Shown: piece after piece, positions 8,290 through 16,894 of the stretch
Layout of the letters: each line of letters begins with the position of its first letter
Numbering within the stretch: position 1 is the stretch's first letter
NCBI GenBank assembly: GCA_017962495.1
Contig: JAGCVH010000073.1
Span: forward strand, 1 to 55,036
From: Bacteroidaceae bacterium
Lineage (GTDB): Bacteria; Bacteroidota; Bacteroidia; Bacteroidales; Bacteroidaceae
DNA length: 55,036 nt
Reading direction: 5' to 3'
Program-made: the position numbers and the translations under genes
Notes under the pieces: model-generated
What the model was told of the DNA's origin: nothing
Databases searched by the model: none
What the model saw: the letters and a program-made list of their open reading frames with translations, nothing else

Positions 8290-9210
8290 ATGAATCCAAT
8301 CCTTTTGGCAATTATTGCCTTGGGCGCTATCGGGCTTATTGCTGCCTTGCTGCTCTATTTCGCATCGCGCAGGTTTGCGGTGCATGAGGATGAGCGCATT
8401 GGGCAGGTAAGTGCCGTACTTCCGCAAGCAAACTGTGGAGGTTGCGGTTTTCCTGGTTGCGCCGGTTTTGCAGGTGCCTGTGTGAAGGCAACTGATGAGA
8501 AGGGGTCGCTTGAGGGCTTGCTTTGTCCTGTAGGCGGGCAACCCGTGATGGAGCAGGTCGCAGGCATACTTGGAATGACAGTTGAGGCTTCGGCTCCCAA
8601 AGTGGCTGTTGTTCGATGCAATGGCTCGTGCGAGAATCGTCCTCGTTTGGTAACTTACGACGGAGCAAAGAGTTGCAAGGTTGAACAGATGATTGGTATG
8701 GGTGATACGGGTTGCTCCTATGGTTGCTACGGCTGTGGCGATTGTGTTGCTTCTTGTCAGTTCGATGCCATTCACATTAATCCTGAGACTTTGCTTCCTG
8801 AGGTTGACGAAGAGAAGTGTACGGCTTGTGGTGCATGTGCCAAGGCTTGTCCGCGTCAGATTATCGAGGTTCGTCTCAAAGGTCCGAAGAACCGTCGTAT
8901 GGTGGTGCTCTGCAACAACAAGGACAAAGGTGCTATTGCCAATAAGTGGTGTAAGGCCTCTTGTATCGGTTGCGGTAAGTGCGTGAAGGTTTGTGAGAAG
9001 TTCGAGGCTATTACCTTGACAAAGAATCTCGCTTACATCGACGCAGAGAAGTGCAAGCTTTGTCGCAAGTGCGAGGAGGCTTGCCCGAAGGGTGCCATTC
9101 ATTCCTTCAATATGCCACCAAGAAAACCTAAGGCTGAGACGGCTGAAACCCCGAAAGCTCCTCAGACCCCAACTACTCCTAATGTTGAACCCGTTAAAGC
9201 AGAACAGTAA
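8290..9210 (+). CDS. rnfB: Rnf complex subunit RnfB (electron-transfer ferredoxin-like subunit)
   Basis: Membrane-anchored entry point for electrons into the Rnf ferredoxin:NAD+ oxidoreductase. An N-terminal helix (NPILLAIIALGAIGLIAALL) is followed by the [4Fe-4S] motif CGGCGFPGCAGFAGAC. Then come several CxxCxxCxxxCP clusters, including CTACGACAKACP, CIGCGKCVKVC and CKLCRKCEEACP, giving multiple clusters in series. The C-terminal 30 residues are Pro/Ala/Lys-rich and disordered. Length 306. The gene stands between rseC and rnfC with only 2 nt to rnfC, so tight co-expression is expected. Identity is certain from motifs and gene order. Confidence 0.97.
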   Translation: MNPILLAIIALGAIGLIAALLLYFASRRFAVHEDERIGQVSAVLPQANCGGCGFPGCAGFAGACVKATDEKGSLEGLLCPVGGQPVMEQVAGILGMTVEASAPKVAVVRCNGSCENRPRLVTYDGAKSCKVEQMIGMGDTGCSYGCYGCGDCVASCQFDAIHINPETLLPEVDEEKCTACGACAKACPRQIIEVRLKGPKNRRMVVLCNNKDKGAIANKWCKASCIGCGKCVKVCEKFEAITLTKNLAYIDAEKCKLCRKCEEACPKGAIHSFNMPPRKPKAETAETPKAPQTPTTPNVEPVKAEQ

Positions 9211-9212
9211 TT

Positions 9213-10556
9213 ATGAAGACATTTAGCATTGGTGGTGTTCACCCCGAAGAAAATAAGCTGTCTGCCGGTAGTCCCATTCGTGAGGCTCAGTTGCCTAAGC
9301 AAGCAGTGTTCAGCATGTTCCAACACATTGGTGCTCCTGCCAATCCCGTTGTTAAGAAAGGTGATGTGGTGAAGGTGGGAACCCTATTGGGCGAAGCCGG
9401 AGGCTTTGTAAGTGCTCCCATTTACTCGAGTGTAAGTGGAAAGGTAAATAAAGTAGATGTGGTTCTTGATGCCAGCGGACTTCGCCGAATGGCAGTAGTT
9501 GTTGACGTGGAAGGCGACGAATGGGAGGAAGGTATAGATCGTACTACCGACCTTGTGAAACTTGCCGATTGCCCTGATTTGGACAGTAAGACTATCGTTG
9601 ACAAGATAAAAACTGCAGGTATTGTTGGTATGGGTGGAGCTACTTTCCCCACTCATGTCAAATTGTGTCCTCCTCCTGGTAAGGTTGCAGAGTGCGTGAT
9701 TGTGAATGCCGTTGAGTGTGAGCCTTATCTTACTGCCGACCATCGATTAATGCTGGAGCACCCTGATGAGATTCTCGTTGGACTTCAGCTTGTTATGAAA
9801 GCAGTTAATGTCAAGAAAGGCTACATCGGCATTGAACGCAATAAGCCAGACGCCATCGAACTTATGACCGAGAAGGCTAAGCAGTATCCTGAAATTGAGG
9901 TAGTGCCTTTGAAAGTAAAATATCCTCAAGGTGGTGAGAAGCAGTTGATTGATGCTGTCATTAAGCGTCAAGTTCCTGCTCCTCCTGCATTGCCTATTGA
10001 TACGGGTGCTATTGTTCAGAATGTAGGAACCATCTTTGCCATCTATCAGGCAGTGATGAAGAATAAGCCTTTGATTGACCGTATCATTACTGTTACTGGT
10101 AAGAGCTTAAGTAAACCCTCCAACTTACTTGCTCGTTTGGGAACTCCATTTAGTCAGTTGATTGATGAATGCGGAGGCCTTCCCGAGGATACTGGTAAGA
10201 TTATCGGTGGCGGTCCTATGATGGGAAAAGCTCTCTTGAGTATTGATGTACCTATGACAAAGGGTTCGAGTGGTCTTCTCATTATGAAGGAAGATGAAGC
10301 CAAGCGTGCAGAGGCTGAACCTTGCATTCGCTGTGCTAAGTGCGTAGGTGCTTGTCCTATGGGACTTGAGCCTTATCTCTTGTCAAAAGTAAGTGAGTTA
10401 CGCGATTGGGATGCTGCCGAACAGGATGATATCACCAGTTGCATCGAGTGTGGTTCTTGTCAGTTTACTTGTCCCAGCCATCGTCCTTTGTTGGATTACA
10501 TTCGTCTGGGTAAGGCAACTGTAATGGGAATCATTAGAGCAAGAAGTGCCAAATAG
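9213..10556 (+). CDS. rnfC: Rnf complex subunit RnfC (NADH-binding, FMN and Fe-S)
   Basis: Peripheral subunit that carries the NAD(H) and FMN sites. The N-terminal barrel-sandwich-like region (residues 1-100) includes the conserved GGVHPEENK start. The Rossmann-like flavin/NADH domain shows GIVGMGGATFPTHVKL and NAVECEPYLTADHRLM. Near the C-terminus two [4Fe-4S] motifs, CIRCAKCVGACP and CIECGSCQFTCPS, complete the electron path to RnfB. Length 447 is normal. It is the third gene of the operon; the ATG is 2 nt after the rnfB stop. Confidence 0.98.
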   Translation: MKTFSIGGVHPEENKLSAGSPIREAQLPKQAVFSMFQHIGAPANPVVKKGDVVKVGTLLGEAGGFVSAPIYSSVSGKVNKVDVVLDASGLRRMAVVVDVEGDEWEEGIDRTTDLVKLADCPDLDSKTIVDKIKTAGIVGMGGATFPTHVKLCPPPGKVAECVIVNAVECEPYLTADHRLMLEHPDEILVGLQLVMKAVNVKKGYIGIERNKPDAIELMTEKAKQYPEIEVVPLKVKYPQGGEKQLIDAVIKRQVPAPPALPIDTGAIVQNVGTIFAIYQAVMKNKPLIDRIITVTGKSLSKPSNLLARLGTPFSQLIDECGGLPEDTGKIIGGGPMMGKALLSIDVPMTKGSSGLLIMKEDEAKRAEAEPCIRCAKCVGACPMGLEPYLLSKVSELRDWDAAEQDDITSCIECGSCQFTCPSHRPLLDYIRLGKATVMGIIRARSAK

Positions 10557-10580
10557 ATTGAACATTGAAAATAGATAAAT

Positions 10581-11576
10581 ATGGCTAATAAATTAACAAT
10601 ATCCCTTTCACCGCATGTTCACGGAGGCGACTCTGTACAAAAGAACATGTATGGTGTTTGCATAGCCTTACTTCCTGCCTTGATTGCAAGCTTTTGCTTC
10701 TTCGGCTTGGGTGCTGTTAAGGTTATGCTGGCTTCGGTGTTGTCCTGCGTCATTTTCGAGTGGGCCATTACCAAGTTTATTTTGAAGCGTGATCGTTTGA
10801 CCATACTTGATGGCTCTGCCATTCTCACTGGTTTGCTCCTTGGCTTCAATCTTCCCAGCAATCTTCCGATATGGATAATTATTCTGGGCGCCTTGTTTGC
10901 TATTGGTGTTGGTAAACTCACGTTTGGTGGACTTGGGCAGAACATCTTCAACCCAGCCTTGGCTGGTCGCGTGTTCTTGTTGATTAGTTTCCCCGTTCAG
11001 ATGACCTCTTGGTCGGACAATGTTCTCGACCATATTGATGGCTATTCGGGTGCTACACCTTTGAGTCTGATGCAGAAAGCTATCTTGGAGAAGGATGCAT
11101 CCATACTTAATGACCTTCCTTCGAGCCTTGAAATGTTCCTTGGACAGACCGAGGGTTCTATGGGTGAGGTAAGTGCTTTATTATTGCTTATCGGTTGTGC
11201 ATTTATGCTATGGCGCAAGATTATTACTTGGCACATTCCCGTAAGCATCATCGCAACGGTTGTTGTCTTTGCTGGCTTGCTTCATCTGGCCAATCCCATT
11301 TATGCTAATCCCTTGCAGGTTGTCTTCTCCGGAGGTATGATCCTTGGTGCATGCTACATGGCAACGGATTATGTGACTTCGCCTATGAGCCACAAAGGAC
11401 AACTTATCTTTGGTGTTTGCATCGGTTTGCTTACAGTGGTTATTCGTAACTGGGGCGCTTATCCCGAAGGTATGTCGTTTGCAATCATCATTATGAATGC
11501 ATTCACCCCCTTGATTAATGTATATTGCAAACCTAAGCGCTTTGGCGAAGTAATTGGAAAGGAGGCAGCAAAATGA
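10581..11576 (+). CDS. rnfD: Rnf complex subunit RnfD (membrane flavoprotein)
   Basis: Integral membrane subunit of 331 residues with about nine to ten hydrophobic segments. The covalent-FMN motif is visible as DGYSGATPLSLM; in this family the Thr of the SGAT sequence is joined to FMN by the ApbE transferase. Conserved blocks NIFNPALAGRVFLL and YMATDYVTSPMSHKGQL are present. It overlaps rnfG by 4 nt, which suggests translational coupling. RnfD contributes to the ion-translocation path (Na+ or H+). ApbE itself is not in this window. Confidence 0.98.
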   Translation: MANKLTISLSPHVHGGDSVQKNMYGVCIALLPALIASFCFFGLGAVKVMLASVLSCVIFEWAITKFILKRDRLTILDGSAILTGLLLGFNLPSNLPIWIIILGALFAIGVGKLTFGGLGQNIFNPALAGRVFLLISFPVQMTSWSDNVLDHIDGYSGATPLSLMQKAILEKDASILNDLPSSLEMFLGQTEGSMGEVSALLLLIGCAFMLWRKIITWHIPVSIIATVVVFAGLLHLANPIYANPLQVVFSGGMILGACYMATDYVTSPMSHKGQLIFGVCIGLLTVVIRNWGAYPEGMSFAIIIMNAFTPLINVYCKPKRFGEVIGKEAAK

Positions 11577-12154
11577 AGAAACTGAAATCTACTTTGCCTA
11601 ATATGGCACTTGTGCTGACCTCGATAGCACTTATTGCTGGTTTGGCACTTGGGTATGTTAATAGTGTTACGGCAGGTCCTATTGAGCAGATTAAGGCTAA
11701 GCAATTGAGTGATGGCATAAAGGCTGTATTGGCTGCTGATGAAGTTGTAGTGGAAACTCCCGACACACTTGAGAGTGGTGCCATAATATATCAGACCGAT
11801 AAGGGTGTGGCCGTTCAGGCTACTGATCTTAATGGCTTCGGTGGAAAACTGTCCGTACTAGTAGGCTTTAATGCTGAAGGTCTTATCCAAGGTTATCAAG
11901 TTTTGGAGACAAGTGAAACTCCAGGTCTTGGTGCCAAGGCTGGTGAATGGTTCCAAAAAGGTCAGAAAGGTGACATTATAGGTAAGCAAGCAGGAAACCT
12001 TACCGTATCGAAGGATGGGGGAGAGGTTGATGCCATTACTGCCTCTACTATCACCAGTCGTGCCTTCCTCCGTTGTGTAAATGCTGCTTATGCAGCTCTA
12101 AGTGAGCGAGAACAGGAAGATGCCCAGACGGGAGCTACTGCTCAAATTAATTAA
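11573..12154 (+). CDS. rnfG: Rnf complex subunit RnfG (flavoprotein with variant flavinylation motif)
   Basis: The single N-terminal membrane helix (LPNMALVLTSIALIAGLALGYV) anchors a periplasmic FMN domain. Typical RnfG features include GFNAEGLIQGYQVLETSETPGLGAK. The flavinylation site reads DAITASTITSRAF: the usual (S/T)GAT core is TAST, but the acceptor Thr in the last position is kept. The start overlaps rnfD (ATG within its last codons). Length 193. Function is covalent FMN-mediated electron transfer across the membrane face. Confidence 0.96.
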   Translation: MKKLKSTLPNMALVLTSIALIAGLALGYVNSVTAGPIEQIKAKQLSDGIKAVLAADEVVVETPDTLESGAIIYQTDKGVAVQATDLNGFGGKLSVLVGFNAEGLIQGYQVLETSETPGLGAKAGEWFQKGQKGDIIGKQAGNLTVSKDGGEVDAITASTITSRAFLRCVNAAYAALSEREQEDAQTGATAQIN

Positions 12155-12173
12155 CAATAGACAATTGATAATT

Positions 12174-12758
12174 ATGAATAACATAAAAGTATTTCTCAAT
12201 GGTCTCTTTAAGGAGAACCCGACGTTTGTGCTCCTGTTGGGTATGTGTCCCACGTTGGGAACGACCAGCAGTGCGCTGAACGGTATGTTTATGGGTTTGG
12301 CTACGCTGGCTGTATTGGTGTTCTCGAACCTCATTATTTCTCTCATTAAGAACCTCATTCCCGATCAGGTACGCATCCCTTGCTATATTGTGGTTATCGC
12401 TTCATTGGTTACCATTCTTCAGATGCTCATCAAGGCTTATGCTCCTGGTGTGGATGCTGCTTTGGGACTCTTTATTCCGCTAATTGTGGTTAACTGCATC
12501 ATTCTGGGGCGTGCAGAGGCTTTTGCTGCTAAGAATGGAGCCATTCCATCTATTTTTGATGGCCTTGGTATCGGACTTGGTTTCACTTGGGCTCTCACTC
12601 TCCTGGGTGCTTGCCGTGAGTTGCTTGGTACGGGTAAAGTGTTCAATATAACTTGCTTCCCCGAGCAATATGGCGCACTCCTGTTCGTACTTGCCCCAGG
12701 TGCATTTATCGTGTTGGGTTATTTGATAGCTGTGTTTAACAAAATTAAAAAGGCATAA
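12174..12758 (+). CDS. rnfE: Rnf complex subunit RnfE
   Basis: Integral membrane subunit with six hydrophobic segments. It carries the paired RnfA/RnfE signature (NPTFVLLLGMCPTLGTTSSALNG, with a conserved Cys; second-half LGRAEAFAAKNG). RnfA and RnfE form an inverted pseudo-symmetric pair around an intramembrane iron-sulfur site. I start it at the ATG at 12174 (MNNIKVFLNGLFKENP, 194 residues). The longer open frame from 12102 overlaps rnfG in another frame and adds residues foreign to the family. It is followed by rnfA after 5 nt. Confidence 0.96.
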   Translation: MNNIKVFLNGLFKENPTFVLLLGMCPTLGTTSSALNGMFMGLATLAVLVFSNLIISLIKNLIPDQVRIPCYIVVIASLVTILQMLIKAYAPGVDAALGLFIPLIVVNCIILGRAEAFAAKNGAIPSIFDGLGIGLGFTWALTLLGACRELLGTGKVFNITCFPEQYGALLFVLAPGAFIVLGYLIAVFNKIKKA

Positions 12759-12763
12759 CGACT

Positions 12764-13381
12764 ATGGCATTCATATTAATATTCATTACAGCGATATTCG
12801 TTAATAATATCGTTCTGAGTCAGTTCCTCGGCATCTGTCCGTTCCTGGGCGTGTCGAAGAAAGTAGAGACTGCCATTGGTATGTCTGCAGCTGTTGCCTT
12901 TGTGCTTGTTATTGCCACGTTGGTAACATATCTAATTCAAATATATGTTCTCAATGCCTTTGGACTTGAATACTTGCAGACGATTGCTTTCATCCTCGTT
13001 ATCGCAGCTCTTGTGCAAATGGTAGAGATTGTACTGAAGAAGGTTAGTCCTGCTTTGTATCAAGCTCTTGGCGTTTTCTTGCCCTTGATTACTACCAACT
13101 GCTGCATCCTTGGTGTTGCCATTCTTGTGGGTAACGGCACTTACGATGCTGCTGGTATGGAACATAATTTGGTTACGGGCGTATGGTTCGCCCTCTGTAC
13201 GGCCATAGGTTTCGGATTGGCATTGATTGTGTTTGCAGGCATTCGTGAACAACTCTCTCGTATGGATGTTCCCAAGGGTATGCAAGGAATGGCTATTGCC
13301 CTTGTAGTTGCAGGTCTTCTCTCTATGGCTTTCATGGGCTTCTCTGGAGTTAACAACGGACTTGCAAAATTATTTGAGTGA
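12764..13381 (+). CDS. rnfA: Rnf complex subunit RnfA
   Basis: Last gene of the rnfBCDGEA operon; a 205-residue membrane protein with six hydrophobic segments. Conserved motifs are NNIVLSQFLGICPFLGVSKK and LITTNCCILGVA, whose Cys residues ligate the intramembrane [2Fe-2S] seen in Rnf/Nqr structures. It pairs with RnfE. The complex couples reduced ferredoxin to NAD+ with outward ion transport, feeding the ion gradient of a fermentative anaerobe. Length is normal for the family. Confidence 0.97.
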   Translation: MAFILIFITAIFVNNIVLSQFLGICPFLGVSKKVETAIGMSAAVAFVLVIATLVTYLIQIYVLNAFGLEYLQTIAFILVIAALVQMVEIVLKKVSPALYQALGVFLPLITTNCCILGVAILVGNGTYDAAGMEHNLVTGVWFALCTAIGFGLALIVFAGIREQLSRMDVPKGMQGMAIALVVAGLLSMAFMGFSGVNNGLAKLFE

Positions 13382-13677
13382 GAAGTGAGAAGGGGCAGGG
13401 GGCAAGAGGATACGCTTGCTGCTTGTAAATAATAAATTACTGAATATTTCTCCTGCCCCCTGTCTACTGCTCCTTACCCACATAAGTGACTCTCTTCTGA
13501 TACTCTAGAAGCGATGGATGAGAATAACAGGGTATTAGCGCGAATGATATTAGGGCTTAGGACTTCGATTGAAGAGAAAAATAAAATTAATAATAACTAG
13601 ATAAGGTCGGAGGTCGCATTGGTCAATACATTTCTCTTGCCCCTTGCCCCTTGCCCCTTGTCCCTAAAAAAAGTACT
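13382..13677. other. Intergenic region rnfA-galE with low-complexity repeats
   Basis: This 296-nt gap has an inverted pair CAGGGGGCA (13397-13405) and TGCCCCCTG (13454-13462) that can form a hairpin after rnfA. A CCCTTGC-type heptamer is repeated just before galE at about 13636-13665. A solitary CTTAGGACTTCG near 13556 resembles a unit of the 22-nt arrays. No gene seen. Confidence 0.5.
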
Positions 13678-14715
13678 ATGAAAGAAACTATTTTAGTTAC
13701 TGGTGGATGCGGTTTCATTGGCTCGCATACCACAGTGGAATTACAGGAAGCAGGTTATGATGTTGTAATCGTTGACAACTTGAGTAATTCACGCATCGAA
13801 GTGCTTGATGGCATAGAGAAAATTACAGGTCAGCGTCCTGCTTTTGAACAGGTTGACCTTCGCGATTTGGAAGCCACAGAGGGAGTATTTAAGAAATATC
13901 CTCAGATTAAGGGTATCATCCACTTTGCTGCCTCCAAGGCTGTAGGTGAGAGTGTAGAGAAACCATTGCTGTACTATCGCAACAATATCGTCTCTCTCAT
14001 CAACCTGCTTGAACTTATGCCTAAGTATGATGTTAAGGGCATCATCTTCTCATCAAGTTGCACAGTTTATGGTCAACCCACCAAGGAGAATCTGCCTGTT
14101 ACAGAGGAAGCTCCCATACAGAAGGCTCTTTCTCCCTATGGTAACACGAAGCAGATTAATGAAGAGATCATTCAAGATTACGTTCACTCTGGTGCTCCAA
14201 TCAAGAGTGTTATCTTGCGCTACTTCAACCCCATTGGTGCACACCCCTCTGCAGAGATTGGTGAATTGCCTATAGGTGTTCCCATGAACCTTATTCCCTT
14301 TGTTACACAGACAGCTATCGGAGTGCGTAAGCAACTGAAGATATTTGGTAATGACTATGACACTCCCGATGGAACTTGCATTCGCGACTACATCTATGTA
14401 GTTGACCTTGCTAAGGCTCATGTAAAGGCTATGACTCGTGTACTTGAGGGTAATGGTGATGCAGTGGAAGTATTTAATATTGGTACTGGTCATGGTCTCT
14501 CTACCCTTGAGGTAGTTGAAGGCTTTGAGAAGGCTACCGGTGTCAAGCTTCCTTGGGAGTATGCACCTCGTCGTGAGGGTGACATCGAAAAGGTTTGGGG
14601 AAATGTTGATAAGGCCAACCGTGTTCTTGGTTGGAAGGCAGATACTCCTACAGAGGATGTTCTCCGCTCAGCATGGAAGTGGCAAGAGAAGTTACGTCGC
14701 GATGGTGTTATGTAA
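13678..14715 (+). CDS. galE: UDP-glucose 4-epimerase
   Basis: Extended short-chain dehydrogenase that interconverts UDP-glucose and UDP-galactose for Leloir galactose use and glycan synthesis in the cytoplasm. The NAD-binding GGCGFIGSHT is at the N-terminus. The catalytic set is SSSCTVYG followed by YGNTK (YxxxK). Further family blocks are LRYFNPIGAHPS, GTCIRDYIYVVDLA and NIGTGHGLSTLEVV. I use the ATG at 13678 (MKETILVTGG, 345 residues); nine more codons upstream are in frame but are translated CCCTTGC repeats. It is a single gene with its own terminator. Confidence 0.97.
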   Translation: MKETILVTGGCGFIGSHTTVELQEAGYDVVIVDNLSNSRIEVLDGIEKITGQRPAFEQVDLRDLEATEGVFKKYPQIKGIIHFAASKAVGESVEKPLLYYRNNIVSLINLLELMPKYDVKGIIFSSSCTVYGQPTKENLPVTEEAPIQKALSPYGNTKQINEEIIQDYVHSGAPIKSVILRYFNPIGAHPSAEIGELPIGVPMNLIPFVTQTAIGVRKQLKIFGNDYDTPDGTCIRDYIYVVDLAKAHVKAMTRVLEGNGDAVEVFNIGTGHGLSTLEVVEGFEKATGVKLPWEYAPRREGDIEKVWGNVDKANRVLGWKADTPTEDVLRSAWKWQEKLRRDGVM

Positions 14716-14770
14716 TGTTAGTATGAAGTCTATAATGGCATAATGCAATATAGGCATAATGCAATAAAAA

Positions 14771-14804
14771 ATCGAGAGTCTTTCGGGGCTCTCGATTCTT
14801 TTTT
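14771..14804 (+). terminator. Intrinsic terminator of galE
   Basis: ATCGAGAG (14771-14778) pairs with CTCTCGAT (14789-14796), followed by TCTTTTTT. It lies between the convergent galE and minus-strand repeat-protein genes. Confidence 0.85.
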
Positions 14805-14830
14805 GTTCTAATTATACTATTCAATCAGTT

Positions 14831-15235
14831 TCATCGTAGTGGGTATATTCCATAAAAGAATACCAGACCTATAATAACTTTGGAGACGTTTTCAGCACGA
14901 CCTATCAATGCACCAGTATGGTCATAAACACGTCCATCTTTTATCTGGCCCATATACGCCCCAGTATTATTGTAGAATCTATCATCATTGGTATATCCGA
15001 GTAGAGCACCAGAGTGGTCATAGAACCTGCCATCTCTCTCATAACCAGCATAGCCACCAGAGGAGTTGTAGAAGCGATTGTTCTCAACTCTACCTCTTAA
15101 TGAGCCAGAGTGATCATAGACTCTTCCATTATCGAATCTACCAATCAGTGCGCCACTGCGGTCATACATTCTTTGGCTACTGCCAGGAATGGAGAAGCCG
15201 AACATGATGAATAGTATGATTACTCGAAGCCACAT
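14831..15235 (-). CDS. Secreted/membrane protein of six 16-residue YDHSGALIG-type repeats (beta-flower-like)
   Basis: After a signal peptide (MWLRVIILFIMFGFSIPGSS) the protein holds six consecutive 16-residue repeats (about residues 24-119). Each begins Y-D/N-x-S/T-G and continues G-(R/Y/Q)-x-x-(N/D)-(G/N/D)-R-(V/F), for example YDHSGALLGYTNDDRF. A short hydrophobic C-terminus (VIIGLVFFYGIYPLR) follows. This pattern resembles what I recall of the '4-fold beta flower' domain family in Bacteroidales, though here there are six repeats. It is the last gene of a tight minus-strand cluster, 2 nt after the MFS gene. Function unknown; family name moderately sure. Confidence 0.75.
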   Translation of the reverse strand: MWLRVIILFIMFGFSIPGSSQRMYDRSGALIGRFDNGRVYDHSGSLRGRVENNRFYNSSGGYAGYERDGRFYDHSGALLGYTNDDRFYNNTGAYMGQIKDGRVYDHTGALIGRAENVSKVIIGLVFFYGIYPLR

Positions 15236-15237
15236 TC

Positions 15238-16857
15238 TTATTTGATGTTGGGTTCTTCAAGACCAATACCCTTGCGACGGTCAACAACCTTCAGCACAAG
15301 TCCCAGAATGAGAGCAGCAACACCTAATGAAGCAAGCATAACCAGGGGAGCTGTGTAGTTGAACTGTGTGGGATCTGTTACACCGGGATTGGTCTTATCA
15401 AGCACCTTACCAATGAGCAAGGGGAAGAGCCAGAGACCAATGTTCTGAATCCAGAAGATAAGCGCATAAGCACTACCTATCACCTTTGCATCCACCAATT
15501 TGGGAACACTGGGCCACAAAGAAGCGGGGACGAGAGAGAATGAGCTTCCCAGAACGAGGATGGTAACATAAGCTATGATGATACCTCCAACGGCATTACC
15601 CTTGAACAAAGGTAGAACGAAGGCAAAGGTGAGGTGACAAGCAATAAGGAGAAGAGAGCCAAGTACTAGCATAGAGGCGGCCTTACCCTTATGGTCGACA
15701 TAACTGCCAAGGATGGGGGTAATGAGCACAGCCAACAAGGGGAATACGGCAAAGATGCTTTCTGCAGACTGACGCATGTAACCCATATAACAATAGGTGA
15801 CGAGAGCTACGATGGAGAGTGTGAGCAAACCATATTTCATGCCCTTCTTCTTTTGGAAGTTCGAGGCAAAGCCTGCAGCAGCAACAATGAGCATGATGAT
15901 GTACTGGATAATGGTAACCTGATTGCTTGCCCAAAATGAGTCGGCGGAAGGTTCTGTAAGCGTAAGGTTGCACTGAAGCATATTTACGGCATACTTTTGG
16001 AAGGGGAAGATTGCCGAATAGTAAAGCACGCAAAGCAGAGCTACCAACCAGAAACCAGAGTCGGTGAGAATCTTACCAAGGTCACTAACCTTGAAGGGAT
16101 CGTCCTTCTCTTCAGCTTCTCCTGTCTGACTGTCGAGCTTCTTATCCATGAAGAAATAGACAATGGTCATTATCAGGGCTATGCAAAGCAATACCACACC
16201 AAAGGCTACACTACGGCTTACCTCTACCTGGCCTCCCAACTTGGCAAAGAAGGGAGAGAATATCATGCAAGTGGCTACACCCAGACGAGCAAGTGCCATT
16301 TCACTACCCATAGCAAGTGCCATTTCACGACCTTTGAACCACTTAACAATACCACGACTTACTGTGATACCAGCCATCTCCACGCCACAACCAAAAATCA
16401 TAAAGCCTACAGCAGCAAACTTAGCAGAGGCGGGCATACCTTCATAGAATGGCGATACCCCTAACTCGTCGAATAAAGGAATATAGTTAAGGTGGTTGGT
16501 AAACCAAGTCTCGAGGTTACTACCCATGAAAGCAGGAGCAACAGCATACCATTTGATGAGAGCACCAACAAGCATGACGGTAGCTGAAAGCAAGGCCGTG
16601 AAACGAACACCCATCTTGTCGAGGATGATACCTGCAAAGATGAGGAAGAAGACAAACACATTAAGGAATACCTCTGAGCCTTGCATGGTTCCGAAGGCTG
16701 TGGAGTCCCAACCTCTTGTTTCCTGCATGAGGTCCTTAATGGGAGAGAGGATGTCCATAAAGATGTAGCTGCAGAACATGGCTAATGCCAATAGCAGCAA
16801 AGCAGTCCAGCGCATTCCAGCACTGTCGCGTAATGTTTTTTGAATTTCTTGAGTCAT
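15238..16857 (-). CDS. Major facilitator superfamily transporter
   Basis: The 539-residue protein has about twelve membrane helices and a central loop (DKKLDSQTGEAEEKDDPFKV) between the two six-helix halves. There are MFS-like signatures, such as GIILDKMGVRF after helix 2 and SYVDHKGKAASML in the second half. The substrate cannot be read from sequence; nothing nearby is a clear substrate-specific enzyme, although the preceding S9 peptidase would release small peptides. It lies 37 nt after the peptidase gene and 2 nt before the repeat-protein gene, so the four genes likely form one operon starting at yidC. Confidence 0.88.
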   Translation of the reverse strand: MTQEIQKTLRDSAGMRWTALLLLALAMFCSYIFMDILSPIKDLMQETRGWDSTAFGTMQGSEVFLNVFVFFLIFAGIILDKMGVRFTALLSATVMLVGALIKWYAVAPAFMGSNLETWFTNHLNYIPLFDELGVSPFYEGMPASAKFAAVGFMIFGCGVEMAGITVSRGIVKWFKGREMALAMGSEMALARLGVATCMIFSPFFAKLGGQVEVSRSVAFGVVLLCIALIMTIVYFFMDKKLDSQTGEAEEKDDPFKVSDLGKILTDSGFWLVALLCVLYYSAIFPFQKYAVNMLQCNLTLTEPSADSFWASNQVTIIQYIIMLIVAAAGFASNFQKKKGMKYGLLTLSIVALVTYCYMGYMRQSAESIFAVFPLLAVLITPILGSYVDHKGKAASMLVLGSLLLIACHLTFAFVLPLFKGNAVGGIIIAYVTILVLGSSFSLVPASLWPSVPKLVDAKVIGSAYALIFWIQNIGLWLFPLLIGKVLDKTNPGVTDPTQFNYTAPLVMLASLGVAALILGLVLKVVDRRKGIGLEEPNIK

Positions 16858-16894
16858 GATATTTTGTTATTTCTATATTGCGTTGTTGGGGGTA

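Noticed and set aside
8260-9102. 280-codon minus-strand frame opposite rnfB
   Set aside because: It mirrors the certain rnfB coding sequence; long antisense frames are common in such genes.
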